DNA from: Cellulomonas sp. HZM
Lineage (GTDB): Bacteria; Actinomycetota; Actinomycetes; Actinomycetales; Cellulomonadaceae
DNA length: 52,672 nucleotides
Direction of reading: 5' to 3'
NCBI RefSeq assembly: GCF_000708885.1
Contig: NZ_JEOE01000021.1
Span: 1-52,672 of the forward strand
Positions 8,303 through 17,011 of the stretch are shown here, one piece after another. A program made the translations under genes and the position numbers. The number at the start of each line of letters is the position of its first letter. Positions within the stretch are counted from its first letter, which is position 1. The notes beneath the pieces were generated by a model. That model saw only the letters and a program-made list of their open reading frames with translations. It was not told the origin of the DNA and did not search any database.

Positions 8303-9894
8303 GGGGCCGGCACCGGCACGGCGGCCGTGCCGGCGCCGGTACCCGTGCCGGTGCCGAGCAGGGATGCGATCGTCGCCGGCAGAGCCCGCGCGACGTCCCG
8401 CGCCGCGACGGGCCCATCGGGGTTCGCGCGGTACGCCGCGCGGCCGTGCACCAGAGCGGCAGCCGCCGCGAGCGCGGCCGCGAGCGACGGGTCCTCGTGC
8501 AGGTCGTCGGCCCGGCCCGCGAGCATCGCGCCGAGCAGCCCCGCCAGGACGTCGCCCGCGCCGGCGGTCGCGAGCCACGCGGGCGCGTCCGCCTGCGCCC
8601 ACACCGCGCCGTCGGCGCCGACGACGAGCGTCACCGCGCCCTTGAGCAGCACCGTGGCGCCCGTGAGCTCGTGCGCCCGGCGCGCCCACCTCAGCGGCTC
8701 GTGCTCGACGTCGGAACGCTCGACGAGCGCGTGGCCGGCGCGCTCGCCACGCGCCGCGAGGAGCCTCGCCAGCTCTCCGGCGTGCGGCGTCAGCACCACG
8801 TGCGGGCCGACGCGTCCGGGCAGCAGCTCGAGCGCGCCGGCATCCACGACCGCAGCCTCGCCGCGCTCGCGCACACCGTCGAACGCGTGCTCGATGCGCC
8901 GCCGCTGCGCCGCGTCGTCGGGCGTGACGCCCGGCCCCAGCACCCATGCCTGGACGCGTCCGACGCCGGCGACGACCTCGGGCCGCCGAGCCACCACGAG
9001 ATCGGCGACGTCTCCCAGGTAACGGACCATGCCGACGCCCGCCAGCACGGCGGCGTTCGTGCACAGCACCGCCGCGCCCGGGTAGCGCCGCGTGCCCGCG
9101 ACCACGCCCAGGACGCCGCGGGTGTACTTGTGCGCGTCGGGCGCCGGGACGGGCCACACGTCGGCGACGTCGGGGTCGTCGAGCCGCGCGACCGCTGGCG
9201 CGCGGTCAGGACCGACCGCGGTGTCACCGAGCGGCAGGCCGATGTCGACGACGTCGAGCCGGCCCGCGAGCCCCGCCGCGGGCGGAAGCAGCAGGGCCGG
9301 CTTGGCCGCGCCGAACGTCACGGTCAGGCCGGCCGCGAGCGGGGTGGTGCCGTGCTCACCCGCCGTGATCGTGCCGTCGTCGACGCCCACGCCCGAGGGC
9401 ACGTCGACCGCGACCACGAACCGTGCGGCCCGGCGTACGGCGTCGACGACCTCGGCCGCACGACCGCGCAACGCGCCGCGGGCGCCGATGCCGAGCAGCC
9501 CGTCGAGCACCACGTCGGCCGCCGCGACCAGGGCGACGACCTCGTCGAGACCGCGGTCCACGGTCCGGCCGACCTCGGCGCCCACCCGGCGTCCACCCGC
9601 CGCGACGAGCGCCGCGAGCCCGGCCGCGTGCACGCGCTCGTCGACCGTCACCGCGTGCACCGCGGCTCCCCGCCGCGCCAGGTGCGCACCCGCGAAGAGG
9701 GTGTCGCCGCCGTTGTTGCCAGGCCCGACGAGCAGCACGACCCGCGCGCCGCCGACGCGGCCGCGCAGGCCGCGCAGCTCGCGCGCGACGCGCACGGCCA
9801 GGGCGAACGCAGCCCGCTCCATGAGCGGCACCCCGGCCTCGAGCAACGGCTGCTCGGCCCGGCCCACCTGCGACGACGTCCACGCGAGCTGCAC
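8299..9894 (-). CDS. nnr: Bifunctional NAD(P)H-hydrate epimerase / ADP-dependent NAD(P)H-hydrate dehydratase
   Basis: The 531-residue fusion repairs hydrated NADH/NADPH. The N-terminal YjeF_N epimerase (about 1-215) has GVPLMERAAFALA and VGPGNNGGDTLFAGAHLA with Asn60-Asn61. The C-terminal YjeF_C/carbohydrate-kinase-like dehydratase has HKYTRGVLGVVAG, VLTPHAGELARLL, GATVLLKGAVTLV and the nucleotide-site GAGD at 445-448. The C-terminus trails into GTGTGTGAG low complexity. The start GTG 9894 (VQLAWTSSQV) matches the family's N-terminal helix. Longer in-frame upstream sequence is antisense to the LLM oxidoreductase. It sits between acpS and alr, as in many actinobacteria. Confidence 0.94.
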   Translation of the reverse strand: MQLAWTSSQVGRAEQPLLEAGVPLMERAAFALAVRVARELRGLRGRVGGARVVLLVGPGNNGGDTLFAGAHLARRGAAVHAVTVDERVHAAGLAALVAAGGRRVGAEVGRTVDRGLDEVVALVAAADVVLDGLLGIGARGALRGRAAEVVDAVRRAARFVVAVDVPSGVGVDDGTITAGEHGTTPLAAGLTVTFGAAKPALLLPPAAGLAGRLDVVDIGLPLGDTAVGPDRAPAVARLDDPDVADVWPVPAPDAHKYTRGVLGVVAGTRRYPGAAVLCTNAAVLAGVGMVRYLGDVADLVVARRPEVVAGVGRVQAWVLGPGVTPDDAAQRRRIEHAFDGVRERGEAAVVDAGALELLPGRVGPHVVLTPHAGELARLLAARGERAGHALVERSDVEHEPLRWARRAHELTGATVLLKGAVTLVVGADGAVWAQADAPAWLATAGAGDVLAGLLGAMLAGRADDLHEDPSLAAALAAAAALVHGRAAYRANPDGPVAARDVARALPATIASLLGTGTGTGAGTAAVPVPAP

Positions 9895-9935
9895 ACCGCC
9901 ATCTTGGTCGTCGCGACCGCCGCGCGCGAGCGGCG

Positions 9936-9941
9936 TAACGT
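9936..9941 (+). promoter_or_regulatory. -10 hexamer for leaderless LLM oxidoreductase gene
   Basis: TAACGT lies 7 nt before the ATG at 9949, with no Shine-Dalgarno in the gap. It fits a leaderless transcript starting at the ATG. Confidence 0.55.
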
Positions 9942-9948
9942 TCCCGCC

Positions 9949-10935
9949 ATGCGATTCGGGACGTTCATTCCGCAGGGCTGGCGCCAGGACCTCGTCGGCA
10001 TCGAGCCGCAGCAGCACTGGGAGGTGATGAGCGGTCTCGCCCGCCGCGCCGACGACGGCGACGTGTGGGAGTCGATCTGGGTGTACGACCACTTCCACGC
10101 CGTGCCCGAGCCCAACGGCGAGGCGGTGCACGAGGCGTGGAGCCTGATGAGCGCGTTCGCGGCGTCGACGAGCCGCGTGCGCCTGGGCCAGATGTGCACG
10201 TGCACGGCGTACCGCAACCCCGCGTACCTCGCGAAGGTCGCGGCGACGGTGGACGTCGTCTCGGGCGGTCGGCTCGAGATGGGGATCGGCGCGGGCTGGT
10301 ACGAGCACGAGTGGCGCGCGTACGGCTACGGCTTCCCGCGTGCGGGCGAGCGGATCGCGATGCTCGACGAGGGCGTGCAGATCATGCGGCAGATGTGGAC
10401 CGACGGCATCGCGACGCTGCACGGCGAGCACTACCAGGTGGACGGCGCACAGCTCGCTCCCCTGCCGCTGCAGGTCGACGGACCGCCCCTGTGGGTGGCG
10501 GGTGGTGGCGAGCGCAAGACGCTGCGGATCGCCGCCGAGCACGCGCGGTACACGAACTTCTCGGGCGACCCCGACGAGTTCGTGCACAAGTCCGAGGTGC
10601 TGCGCGAGCACTGCCGCGCGATCGGGCGGGACTTCGACGAGATCACGCGGTCCGCCAACTTCAACGTCGTCATCGGCGAGACCCAGGCAGACGTCGACGA
10701 CCGCTTCGCGTGGCTCGAGGAGCACTACTCGCTCACGCTGCCGGACCGCGCCCCGCAGATGGCGGAGGACCTGCGCCGCGGACCGCTCGTCGGGACGCCC
10801 GAGCAGGTCGTCGAGACCCTGCAGCACCTCGACCGGCTGGGGCTGGGCTACGCGATCACGTACTTCGCCGACGCCGCCTACGACACCACGAGCATGGAGC
10901 TGTTCGAGCGCGCCGTGGTGCCGGAGCTGCGCTGA
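9949..10935 (+). CDS. LLM-class (probably F420-dependent) oxidoreductase
   Basis: The 328-residue protein has the luciferase-like monooxygenase TIM barrel. It starts MRFGTFIPQGW and shows ESIWVYDHFHA, RVRLGQMCTCTAYRNPAYLAKVAATVDVVSGGR, the GIGAGWYEHEWRAYG signature and a late VGTPEQVVETLQ. Many actinobacterial members use F420; the substrate is unknown. It is a plus-strand gene between nnr and acpS and converges on acpS across a 16-bp repeat array. The ATG at 9949 is preceded by TAACGT at leaderless spacing. Confidence 0.88.
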   Translation: MRFGTFIPQGWRQDLVGIEPQQHWEVMSGLARRADDGDVWESIWVYDHFHAVPEPNGEAVHEAWSLMSAFAASTSRVRLGQMCTCTAYRNPAYLAKVAATVDVVSGGRLEMGIGAGWYEHEWRAYGYGFPRAGERIAMLDEGVQIMRQMWTDGIATLHGEHYQVDGAQLAPLPLQVDGPPLWVAGGGERKTLRIAAEHARYTNFSGDPDEFVHKSEVLREHCRAIGRDFDEITRSANFNVVIGETQADVDDRFAWLEEHYSLTLPDRAPQMAEDLRRGPLVGTPEQVVETLQHLDRLGLGYAITYFADAAYDTTSMELFERAVVPELR

Positions 10936-10968
10936 CGCGCCGCCGAGGAGCCGGCGCTCGCGCCCGTC

Positions 10969-11014
10969 GGTCGCAGGTCAGTTCGGTCGCAGGTCAGTTC
11001 GGTCGCAGGTCAGT
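10969..11014. repeat. 16-bp tandem repeat containing the acpS stop codon
   Basis: GGTCGCAGGTCAGTTC starts at 10969 and 10985, and a third, partly diverged copy starts at 11001. The TCA within the third unit (11010-11012) is the reverse complement of the acpS stop. The other two units repeat the same stop-spanning bases downstream of the gene. Confidence 0.85.
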
Positions 11015-11363
11015 CGCGCTCGGCGACGACCACCGCCGACGCGATCCCGGCGTCGTGCGAGATCGACAGGTGGAACCGGGCCACCCCGAGCTCGTCGGCC
11101 CGCGCGGCCACCGTCCCGGTCACCTCCACGACGGGCTGCGCGCCAGCGACCCGGCGCACGGTCGCGTCCTGCCACGACATCCCGGGCGGCGCACCGAGAG
11201 CCTTCGCGATCGCCTCCTTCGCGGCGAACCGCGCGGCGAGCGAGGTCTCGGGCATCTCGCGCTCGTCGGGCGTGAACAGGCGCTCGCGCAGCGCCGGGAC
11301 CCGGTGCAGGGTGTCGACGAACCGCGCGACGTCGACCACGTCGATGCCGACCCCCACGATCAT
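11010..11363 (-). CDS. acpS: Holo-[acyl-carrier-protein] synthase
   Basis: The 117-residue type-I ACPS phosphopantetheinyl transferase converts apo-ACP to holo-ACP with CoA. Metal ligands Asp8 ([10 protein letters not shown]) and Glu50 ([14 protein letters not shown]) are in place, as is the C-terminal [19 protein letters not shown] strand pair. Length is typical. The ATG overlaps the stop of the pyrophosphohydrolase gene (ATGA), giving the chain glmS - pyrophosphohydrolase - acpS. The stop codon lies inside a 16-bp tandem repeat. Confidence 0.95.
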   Translation of the reverse strand: MIVGVGIDVVDVARFVDTLHRVPALRERLFTPDEREMPETSLAARFAAKEAIAKALGAPPGMSWQDATVRRVAGAQPVVEVTGTVAARADELGVARFHLSISHDAGIASAVVVAERD

Positions 11364-11725
11364 GCGTCGCGCTCCCGCTCGTCGTCCGCCGCCGCACCGG
11401 CCCGGTCCGCGTCCGTGACGAGGTGCCGGTACCGGAACCACTTGTCCTCGAGCGCGGCGTCGAGGTCCACGCCCATCCGCTCCGCGATCAGCAGGACGTG
11501 CGCGAGGACGTCGGCGAGCTCGGCGCGCACCGCGTCGTCGGCCTCCTGCGCGGACAGCCCACGGTCGCGCGTGCGGCCGGACCGCGTGAGGAACGCCTGC
11601 GTGAGCTCGCCGACCTCCTCGTGGAGCTTGAGCACGAGCCAGTCGTCCGTGCGGTCCACGCCGAACAGGCGGCCGTAGACCCGCGAGATCACCTCGATCT
11701 CGCGCTGGGCGGCCGCGATCTGCAC
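11360..11725 (-). CDS. MazG-like nucleotide pyrophosphohydrolase
   Basis: This 121-residue all-alpha NTP pyrophosphohydrolase has the metal-binding pattern E36-E-x-x-E40 ([13 protein letters not shown]) and a second helix [20 protein letters not shown] with Glu69 and Asp72. Relatives hydrolyse canonical or damaged nucleoside triphosphates to the monophosphate. GTG 11725 shares its G with the glmS stop (TAGTG) and its own stop overlaps the acpS ATG, so it is translationally coupled on both sides. Specificity cannot be assigned. Confidence 0.85.
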   Translation of the reverse strand: MQIAAAQREIEVISRVYGRLFGVDRTDDWLVLKLHEEVGELTQAFLTRSGRTRDRGLSAQEADDAVRAELADVLAHVLLIAERMGVDLDAALEDKWFRYRHLVTDADRAGAAADDERERDA

Positions 11726-13581
11726 TACTCGACCGTGACGGACTTGGCGAGGTTGCGCGGCTGGTCCACGTCGAGACCCTTCGCGGTCGCGAGCTCGCAC
11801 GCGAACACCTGCAGGGGCACGACGGCCAGCAGCGGGGCGAGCAGCGTGGGCGACTGCGGCACGTAGAACACCTCGTCGGCGTACGGCCGCACCGCGTCGT
11901 CGCCGTCCTCGGCGATGACGATCGTGCGCGCACCGCGAGCCCGGATCTCCTGGATGTTGGAGACCACCTTCGAGTGCAGCGAGTCGCGCCCGCGCGGCGA
12001 CGGCACGACGACGAACACGGGCTGGCCCGGCTCGACGAGCGCGATCGGGCCGTGCTTGAGCTCCCCCGCCGCGAAGCCCTCGGCGTGGATGTACGCGAGC
12101 TCCTTGAGCTTGAGCGCGCCCTCCATCGCGACCGGGAACCCGACGTGCCGGCCGAGGAACAGCACCGACTGCGTGTCCGCCATCCACCGCGCGATCTCGC
12201 GCACGCGGCCCGCGCGGTCGAGCACCTGCTGGATCTTGTCCGGCATGGCCCGCAGCTCATCGAGGATCTCGGCGACCTCGTCGGCGTACTTGTTGCCGCG
12301 CAGCTGTGCGAGGTAGAGCCCCAGCAGGTACGCCGCGGTGATCTGCGCGAGGAACGCCTTGGTCGACGCGACCGCGATCTCCGGGCCCGCGTGCGTGTAG
12401 AGGACCGCGTCGGACTCGCGCGGGATCGTCGAGCCGTGCGTGTTGACGATCGCGAGCGTCTGCGCGCCCTGCTCGCGCGCGTGCCGCACCGCCATGAGCG
12501 TGTCCATCGTCTCGCCCGACTGCGACACGGCGACGACGAGCGTGCGCTCGTCGAGCACGGGGTCGCGGTAGCGGAACTCGTGCGCGAGCTCGACCTCGAC
12601 GGGGATGCGGCACCAGTGCTCGATCGCGTACTTCGCGACCTGCCCCGCGTACGCGGCAGTCCCGCACGCGACGACGACGATCTTGTCGACCGCCCGCAGC
12701 ACTCCCTCGTCGATGCGGATCTCGTCGAGCACCAGCCGGCCGCGCGCATCGGTACGGCCCAGCAGCGTGTCTGCCACGGCGTGGGGCTGGTCGTGGATCT
12801 CCTTGTCCATGAAGGAGCGGAACCCGCCCTTCTCGGCCGCCGCGGCGTCCCAGTCGACCGTGTACCGGCGGCCCTGCGCCTCGTTGCCGTCGAAGTCCGT
12901 GACCCGGACCTCGTCGGGCGTGATCGTGACGACCTGGTCCTGGCCGAGCTCGAGCGCCTCCTTGGTGTGCGCGATGAACGCGGCCACGTCAGAGCCCAGG
13001 AAGTTCTCGCCGTCGCCGATCCCGACGACGAGCGGCGAGTCGTGACGTGCGCCGACGACCGTGCCCGGGTCGTCCGCGTGCACCGCCAGGAGCGTGAACG
13101 TGCCGTGCAGCGAGCGCGCGACCTGCGCCATCGCGGAGGTCAGGTCACCCGTCTGCGCGTACGCGCGGGAGATCAGCTGCGCGGCGACCTCGGTGTCCGT
13201 CTCGGACGCGAACTCGACGCCCTCGGCCAGCAGCCCCGCCTTGAGCGTCGCGAAGTTCTCGACGATGCCGTTGTGGATCACCGCGAGACTGCCCGCGACG
13301 TGCGGGTGCGCGTTGAGGTCGGTGGGGCCGCCGTGCGTCGCCCAGCGCGTGTGGCCGATGGCCGCGGTGGAGGGGTCCAGCGGGTGCGCGTCGAGCTCCT
13401 CGACGAGGTTGGCCAGCTTGCCGGCCTTCTTCGCGGTCTCGAGCCCGTGCCCCGGGCCGACGAGCGCGACCCCGGCAGAGTCGTACCCGCGGTACTCGAG
13501 CCTGCGCAGCCCCTCGAGCACCACGTCCAGAGGACGTTCGCTCGGCTCGCTGCTCCCGACGTATCCGACGATCCCGCACAT
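11725..13581 (-). CDS. glmS: Glutamine--fructose-6-phosphate aminotransferase (isomerizing)
   Basis: The 618-residue enzyme makes glucosamine-6-phosphate, the first committed step to UDP-GlcNAc for peptidoglycan. The N-terminal Ntn glutaminase begins MCGIVGYVG, so Cys2 becomes the nucleophile after Met removal; GHTRWATHG and GIVENF follow. Two SIS isomerase domains show [19 protein letters not shown] and [20 protein letters not shown]. The C-terminus ends [11 protein letters not shown], the classic GlmS tail. ATG 13581 is preceded after 7 nt by TAGACT, suggesting a leaderless transcript. It is divergent from coaA. Confidence 0.98.
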   Translation of the reverse strand: MCGIVGYVGSSEPSERPLDVVLEGLRRLEYRGYDSAGVALVGPGHGLETAKKAGKLANLVEELDAHPLDPSTAAIGHTRWATHGGPTDLNAHPHVAGSLAVIHNGIVENFATLKAGLLAEGVEFASETDTEVAAQLISRAYAQTGDLTSAMAQVARSLHGTFTLLAVHADDPGTVVGARHDSPLVVGIGDGENFLGSDVAAFIAHTKEALELGQDQVVTITPDEVRVTDFDGNEAQGRRYTVDWDAAAAEKGGFRSFMDKEIHDQPHAVADTLLGRTDARGRLVLDEIRIDEGVLRAVDKIVVVACGTAAYAGQVAKYAIEHWCRIPVEVELAHEFRYRDPVLDERTLVVAVSQSGETMDTLMAVRHAREQGAQTLAIVNTHGSTIPRESDAVLYTHAGPEIAVASTKAFLAQITAAYLLGLYLAQLRGNKYADEVAEILDELRAMPDKIQQVLDRAGRVREIARWMADTQSVLFLGRHVGFPVAMEGALKLKELAYIHAEGFAAGELKHGPIALVEPGQPVFVVVPSPRGRDSLHSKVVSNIQEIRARGARTIVIAEDGDDAVRPYADEVFYVPQSPTLLAPLLAVVPLQVFACELATAKGLDVDQPRNLAKSVTVE

Positions 13582-13588
13582 GCGGGCG

Positions 13589-13594
13589 AGTCTA
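13589..13594 (-). promoter_or_regulatory. -10 hexamer for leaderless glmS
   Basis: TAGACT on the minus strand is 7 nt from the glmS ATG. No Shine-Dalgarno lies between. Confidence 0.55.
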
Positions 13595-13656
13595 TCCGCG
13601 GCCCACGCCGCCTCCGGACGGGCGCCGCCCCGCGCACGTCGGGCACAATCGTCCCC

Positions 13657-14607
13657 GTGCCGACCTCGCTGACGCCGTCCACGCCGTACGTGGACCTGGA
13701 CCGCGAGGCGTGGCAGCGGCTGTCGGCCTCCACCCCGCTGCCGCTCACGGATGCGGACGTCGACCGGCTCGCGGGTCTGGGCGACCCGATCGACCTGGCC
13801 GAGGTCGACGCGATCTACCGCCCGATCTCACGCCTGCTCGACCTGTACGTGGAGGCGACGCGCGGCCTGCACCGCGCGTCGAGCACGTTCCTGCGCGAGG
13901 ACATCACGCCGACGCCCTTCGTCATCGGCGTCGCCGGGTCCGTCGCGGTCGGCAAGTCCACCACCGCGCGCCTGCTGCGCGAGCTGCTCGCGCGCTGGCC
14001 CGCGACCCCGCGCGTGCAGCTCGTCACGACCGACGGCTTCCTCTACCCCAACGCAGAGCTCGAGCGCCGCGGTCTCATGGAGCGCAAGGGCTTCCCCGAG
14101 TCGTACGACCGGCGCGCGCTGCTGCGCTTCGTGTCCAAGGTCAAGGCCGGCCGACCCGAGGTCAGGGCGCCCGTGTACGACCACCTGACGTACGACATCG
14201 TGCCGGGTCGCGAGATCGTCGTGAACAAGCCCGACGTGCTCGTCGTCGAAGGCCTGAACGTGCTCCAGCCCGCCCGTCCGACCGCGGAGGGGACGTCCAA
14301 CCTCGCGGTCAGCGACTTCTTCGACTTCTCGATCTACGTGGACGCCCGCACGCCCGACGTGCGGCAGTGGTACGTCGACCGCTTCCTGCGCCTGCGGCGC
14401 ACCGCGTTCGCCGACCCCGCCTCGTACTTCCACCGGTACGCGTCGTTGTCCGACGACGCGGCGATCGAGCGCGCCGAGAGCATCTGGTACTCGATCAACG
14501 AGCCGAACCTGGTCGAGAACATCCTGCCGACGCGCAGCCGGGCCGACCTGATCCTCACCAAGGGGCGCGACCACTCGGTGGAGCGCGTACGGCTGCGCAA
14601 GATCTGA
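13657..14607 (+). CDS. coaA: Type I pantothenate kinase
   Basis: The 316-residue kinase phosphorylates pantothenate, the first step of CoA synthesis. The P-loop GSVAVGKST is at residues 94-102. [46 protein letters not shown] and [10 protein letters not shown] are all CoaA hallmarks. The C-terminus [21 protein letters not shown] is also typical. GTG 13657 was chosen: it starts the conserved N-terminal region, and CACAAT lies 7 nt upstream. It is the lone plus-strand gene between glmS and the lipoprotein gene. It converges with the latter. Confidence 0.97.
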   Translation: MPTSLTPSTPYVDLDREAWQRLSASTPLPLTDADVDRLAGLGDPIDLAEVDAIYRPISRLLDLYVEATRGLHRASSTFLREDITPTPFVIGVAGSVAVGKSTTARLLRELLARWPATPRVQLVTTDGFLYPNAELERRGLMERKGFPESYDRRALLRFVSKVKAGRPEVRAPVYDHLTYDIVPGREIVVNKPDVLVVEGLNVLQPARPTAEGTSNLAVSDFFDFSIYVDARTPDVRQWYVDRFLRLRRTAFADPASYFHRYASLSDDAAIERAESIWYSINEPNLVENILPTRSRADLILTKGRDHSVERVRLRKI

Positions 14608-14646
14608 GCGCGGACGTCGATCGGAGCGCGGATCCCGCCGGCGCCC

Positions 14647-15357
14647 TCAGCGCTTCGCGGTCGCGCTCGGGCTCGGCTCGACGAGGACGACCGGGTACGT
14701 CTCGTCGTCGGTGACCTGCAGCGCCGCGAGCGCGCGCGTCACGGCGGGCTGCGGCGTGCCGTCGCACGCCGTCGGGACCTGCACGCGCGCGGCGCGGCCG
14801 AGGGCGTCGACGAGCCACACGTCCATGGGTTCCGTCGCGCCCTGCCCGCTCGCGCCCTGCCCGCTCGCGCCCTGCCCGCTCGTACCCTGGCCGCTCGCGC
14901 TCGACGCGCACGACGTGGCGCCCGCGCCGGCGGTGGCGCTCGCTGCGGACCGCGGACCTCCGAGCGCGTGGACGAGCGGCGCCGTGTCCCCCTCGAGGCG
15001 CCGCGAGCGCACCGAGCTCCACGTGCCTGCCGTGTCCACGAGCGGCCCGCCGGGGGTGCACTCGACCACGCTCGCGACGACGAGGTCCGCCGGCACGGGG
15101 CCCGCGGGCGATGCCGCGGGGTGCGGCGTGGCCGACGACGACACCGGCCCGGACGCCCCGTCGGACAGGCCGAGGGCGACGAGCACCTCGGGCGACAGGC
15201 AGTCCGCGGTCCCGGTCACGTCCGCAGCCGCGGAGACGACGGCCGACGCGTCGGAGGCCGCGTCGTCGGACGACGAGCACCCGGCGAGCGCGAGCACGGC
15301 GACGAGCGGCACGAGCGTCCGTCCCCGGCGCCCGGTCTCCGTCCCGTGCCGACGCAC
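14647..15357 (-). CDS. Putative lipoprotein with SGQG(A/T) repeats
   Basis: The 236-residue protein begins with a basic n-region (RRHGTETGRRGR), then LVPLVAVLALAGC, a good lipobox with the acylated Cys27, then an SSSDDAASDASA linker. Two cysteines (ADCLSPEV and VECTPGG) may pair. Near residues 155-174 four SGQGx repeats interrupt the domain. A WLVDALGRAARVQVP strand and an acidic/Thr-rich C-terminus follow. It resembles small secreted actinobacterial lipoproteins of unknown role; I do not recognise a family. GTG 15357 is the nearest start before the signal peptide, with a G-rich stretch upstream. It may be cotranscribed with nothing else, since coaA converges on it. Confidence 0.75.
   Translation of the reverse strand: MRRHGTETGRRGRTLVPLVAVLALAGCSSSDDAASDASAVVSAAADVTGTADCLSPEVLVALGLSDGASGPVSSSATPHPAASPAGPVPADLVVASVVECTPGGPLVDTAGTWSSVRSRRLEGDTAPLVHALGGPRSAASATAGAGATSCASSASGQGTSGQGASGQGASGQGATEPMDVWLVDALGRAARVQVPTACDGTPQPAVTRALAALQVTDDETYPVVLVEPSPSATAKR
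14836..14895. repeat. 15-bp tandem repeat, four units, in the lipoprotein gene
   Basis: CGCGCCCTGCCCGCT occurs three times in exact tandem (14836, 14851, 14866), and a fourth diverged copy follows at 14881. On the minus strand each unit encodes SGQGA or SGQGT. The period is a multiple of three, so unit number can vary in frame. Confidence 0.88.
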
Positions 15358-15640
15358 ACTGCCCCCTGCTCCCAGCGCCCCGGGGTCCCGGGTGCCGATC
15401 GTCCGATGCCGTCCCGTGCGCGCCGCGGCGTGCGCGGGCCGGCTCCCCGCGCACGCCGACGACACCCACTCGGGTCGTCACGCACGGGGAGGGAGAGCAT
15501 CGGCGCCCGTCCCTCGTTCGAGGGTACGAGGCGCCCGCCCGGTTCGCCCCGGTCGATGCCGGATCGTTAGCCGGGTCGCCCGATCGTGCCTGAGCCGTGA
15601 CCGGATGCACAGGTGGTGCACGGTGAGCGCGTGGCGCAGG

Positions 15641-16285
15641 TCACACGCCGGCCTCACCCTGCCGCGAGGGCTCGTCCTCGTGCGTCGCCTCCGGCTCCCC
15701 GCCCGTCACTCGGCGCAGCACCCAGTCGACGGCGAGCCCGATGAGCACACCCCCGACGACCCCGAGCGCGACGGCGGCGAGCGTGTGCCCCTTGAGCCAC
15801 GCGCCCGCCCCGATGCCGATGAGCATCGAGTACCCCGCCCACGTCACGGCGGCGATCGCGGTGAGCCCGACGAACCGTCGTCGCGGGTACCCCAGCGCGC
15901 CGGCGGTGAGGTTCACCGCGACACGCCCGACCGGGATGTAGCGCGCAGCGATGATGAACGACGCACCGCGGCGGTCGAGCGCGTGCTCGGCCCAGTCGAG
16001 AGACGCCTGCGCGCGCGCGGACCGCATGAGCCGCAGCTCGCGCACCTTCACCTTGGTGCCGATCGTGTACGCGATCTGGTCCCCCGTGAACGCACCCGCG
16101 GCCGCGACCAGCAGGATGAGGCCGAGGTTCGGCGACCCCGTGGACATCGCGAGCGCCGCGAGCGCGATGACGAGCGACTCGCTCGGCAGCGGCGGGAAGA
16201 ACCCGTCCACCGCGGCGAACAGGTACATCACGAGGTAGATCCACGGCGAGGATGCGATGCCCTCGGCCCAGGTCTCCAGGCCCAT
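15641..16285 (-). CDS. DedA family membrane protein
   Basis: The 214-residue integral membrane protein of the DedA/SNARE-associated (VTT) family has a re-entrant FFPPLPSESLVIALAALA near residue 30-47, a GDQIAYTIG segment and the conserved R-Y-I-P-x-x-R motif (FIIAARYIPVGRVAVNLTAG). Several hydrophobic helices follow, then a hydrophilic C-tail (EPEATHEDEPSRQ). Family members act as lipid flippases/scramblases or affect proton-motive-force-dependent transport. ATG 16285 is preceded by a strong GGGGAGG Shine-Dalgarno; a GTG two codons upstream is less well placed. Confidence 0.93.
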   Translation of the reverse strand: MGLETWAEGIASSPWIYLVMYLFAAVDGFFPPLPSESLVIALAALAMSTGSPNLGLILLVAAAGAFTGDQIAYTIGTKVKVRELRLMRSARAQASLDWAEHALDRRGASFIIAARYIPVGRVAVNLTAGALGYPRRRFVGLTAIAAVTWAGYSMLIGIGAGAWLKGHTLAAVALGVVGGVLIGLAVDWVLRRVTGGEPEATHEDEPSRQGEAGV

Positions 16286-16354
16286 CGTCACCTCCCCCTC
16301 GTCCGACCGCTCAACGGTACGTGCCTGCCGGGAGTTCCCCAGCCGGTGCCGCGG

Positions 16355-17011
16355 TCACGCAAGCTCGAAGCCGAGCACCCGCGCCGCGTCGCGCGGCTCC
16401 GGCTCGGCCGCCCAACGCACGCCCACCTCGTCGGCCGCCGCGAGCGATCGCAGCTCGGCATGGTCGAGGTACAGCGACCCGTGCAGGTGGTCCGTCTCGT
16501 GCTGGACGATGCGCGCGGGCCACCCCGAGACGACCTCGTCGAGCGCGCGCCCGTCGGCATCGGATCCCGTGAGCCGCACCGATCGGTGCCGGCGCACGAC
16601 GGCCTGGTAGGCGGGGACGCTGAGGCAGCCCTCGTAGAACGCGACCCGCTCGTCGCCCACGGGCTCGTACGCCGGGTTCACCAGCACGCGGTAGGCGAGC
16701 GGCTCGCGCTCGCGCACGCGTGCCACCTCCTTGGACGCGACGCCCGGGTCCTCCACGACAGCGAGCGCGAGCCCGAGCCCGACCTGCGGCGCCGCGAGCC
16801 CGACACCGGGGGCGGCCCGCATCGTGCGGTGCATGAGCGCGAGCAGCCCGTCGAGCTCGTCGCGCTCGAGCTGACCGTCGTACGGCGTCGCGACGGCGCG
16901 CAGCGCGGGGTGTCCCGCGCGCACGATCGGGGCCGGACCGGCGCCGGCCGCGTCGAGCAGCCGCAGTGCGAGCTCGCGCAGCGCGCGGTCCTGCTGCCCC
17001 GCCGAGCTCAC
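16355..17011 (-). CDS. def: Peptide deformylase
   Basis: The 218-residue metallo-hydrolase removes the N-formyl group from nascent proteins. The three motifs are present in order: GVGLAAPQ at 70-77, EGCLS at 127-131 with metal ligand Cys129, and HETDH at 171-175 with its two histidines and Glu. A ~25-residue N-terminal helix and a C-terminal extension exceed the E. coli length, as in other actinobacteria. GTG 17011 overlaps the glmM stop (GTGA), so def is translationally coupled to glmM. Confidence 0.96.
   Translation of the reverse strand: MSSAGQQDRALRELALRLLDAAGAGPAPIVRAGHPALRAVATPYDGQLERDELDGLLALMHRTMRAAPGVGLAAPQVGLGLALAVVEDPGVASKEVARVREREPLAYRVLVNPAYEPVGDERVAFYEGCLSVPAYQAVVRRHRSVRLTGSDADGRALDEVVSGWPARIVQHETDHLHGSLYLDHAELRSLAAADEVGVRWAAEPEPRDAARVLGFELA

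Noticed and set aside
15510..15530. CCCTCGTTCGAGGG resembling a tRNA T-arm
   Set aside because: No acceptor, D or anticodon stem surrounds it; the surrounding sequence pairs only as a small hairpin.
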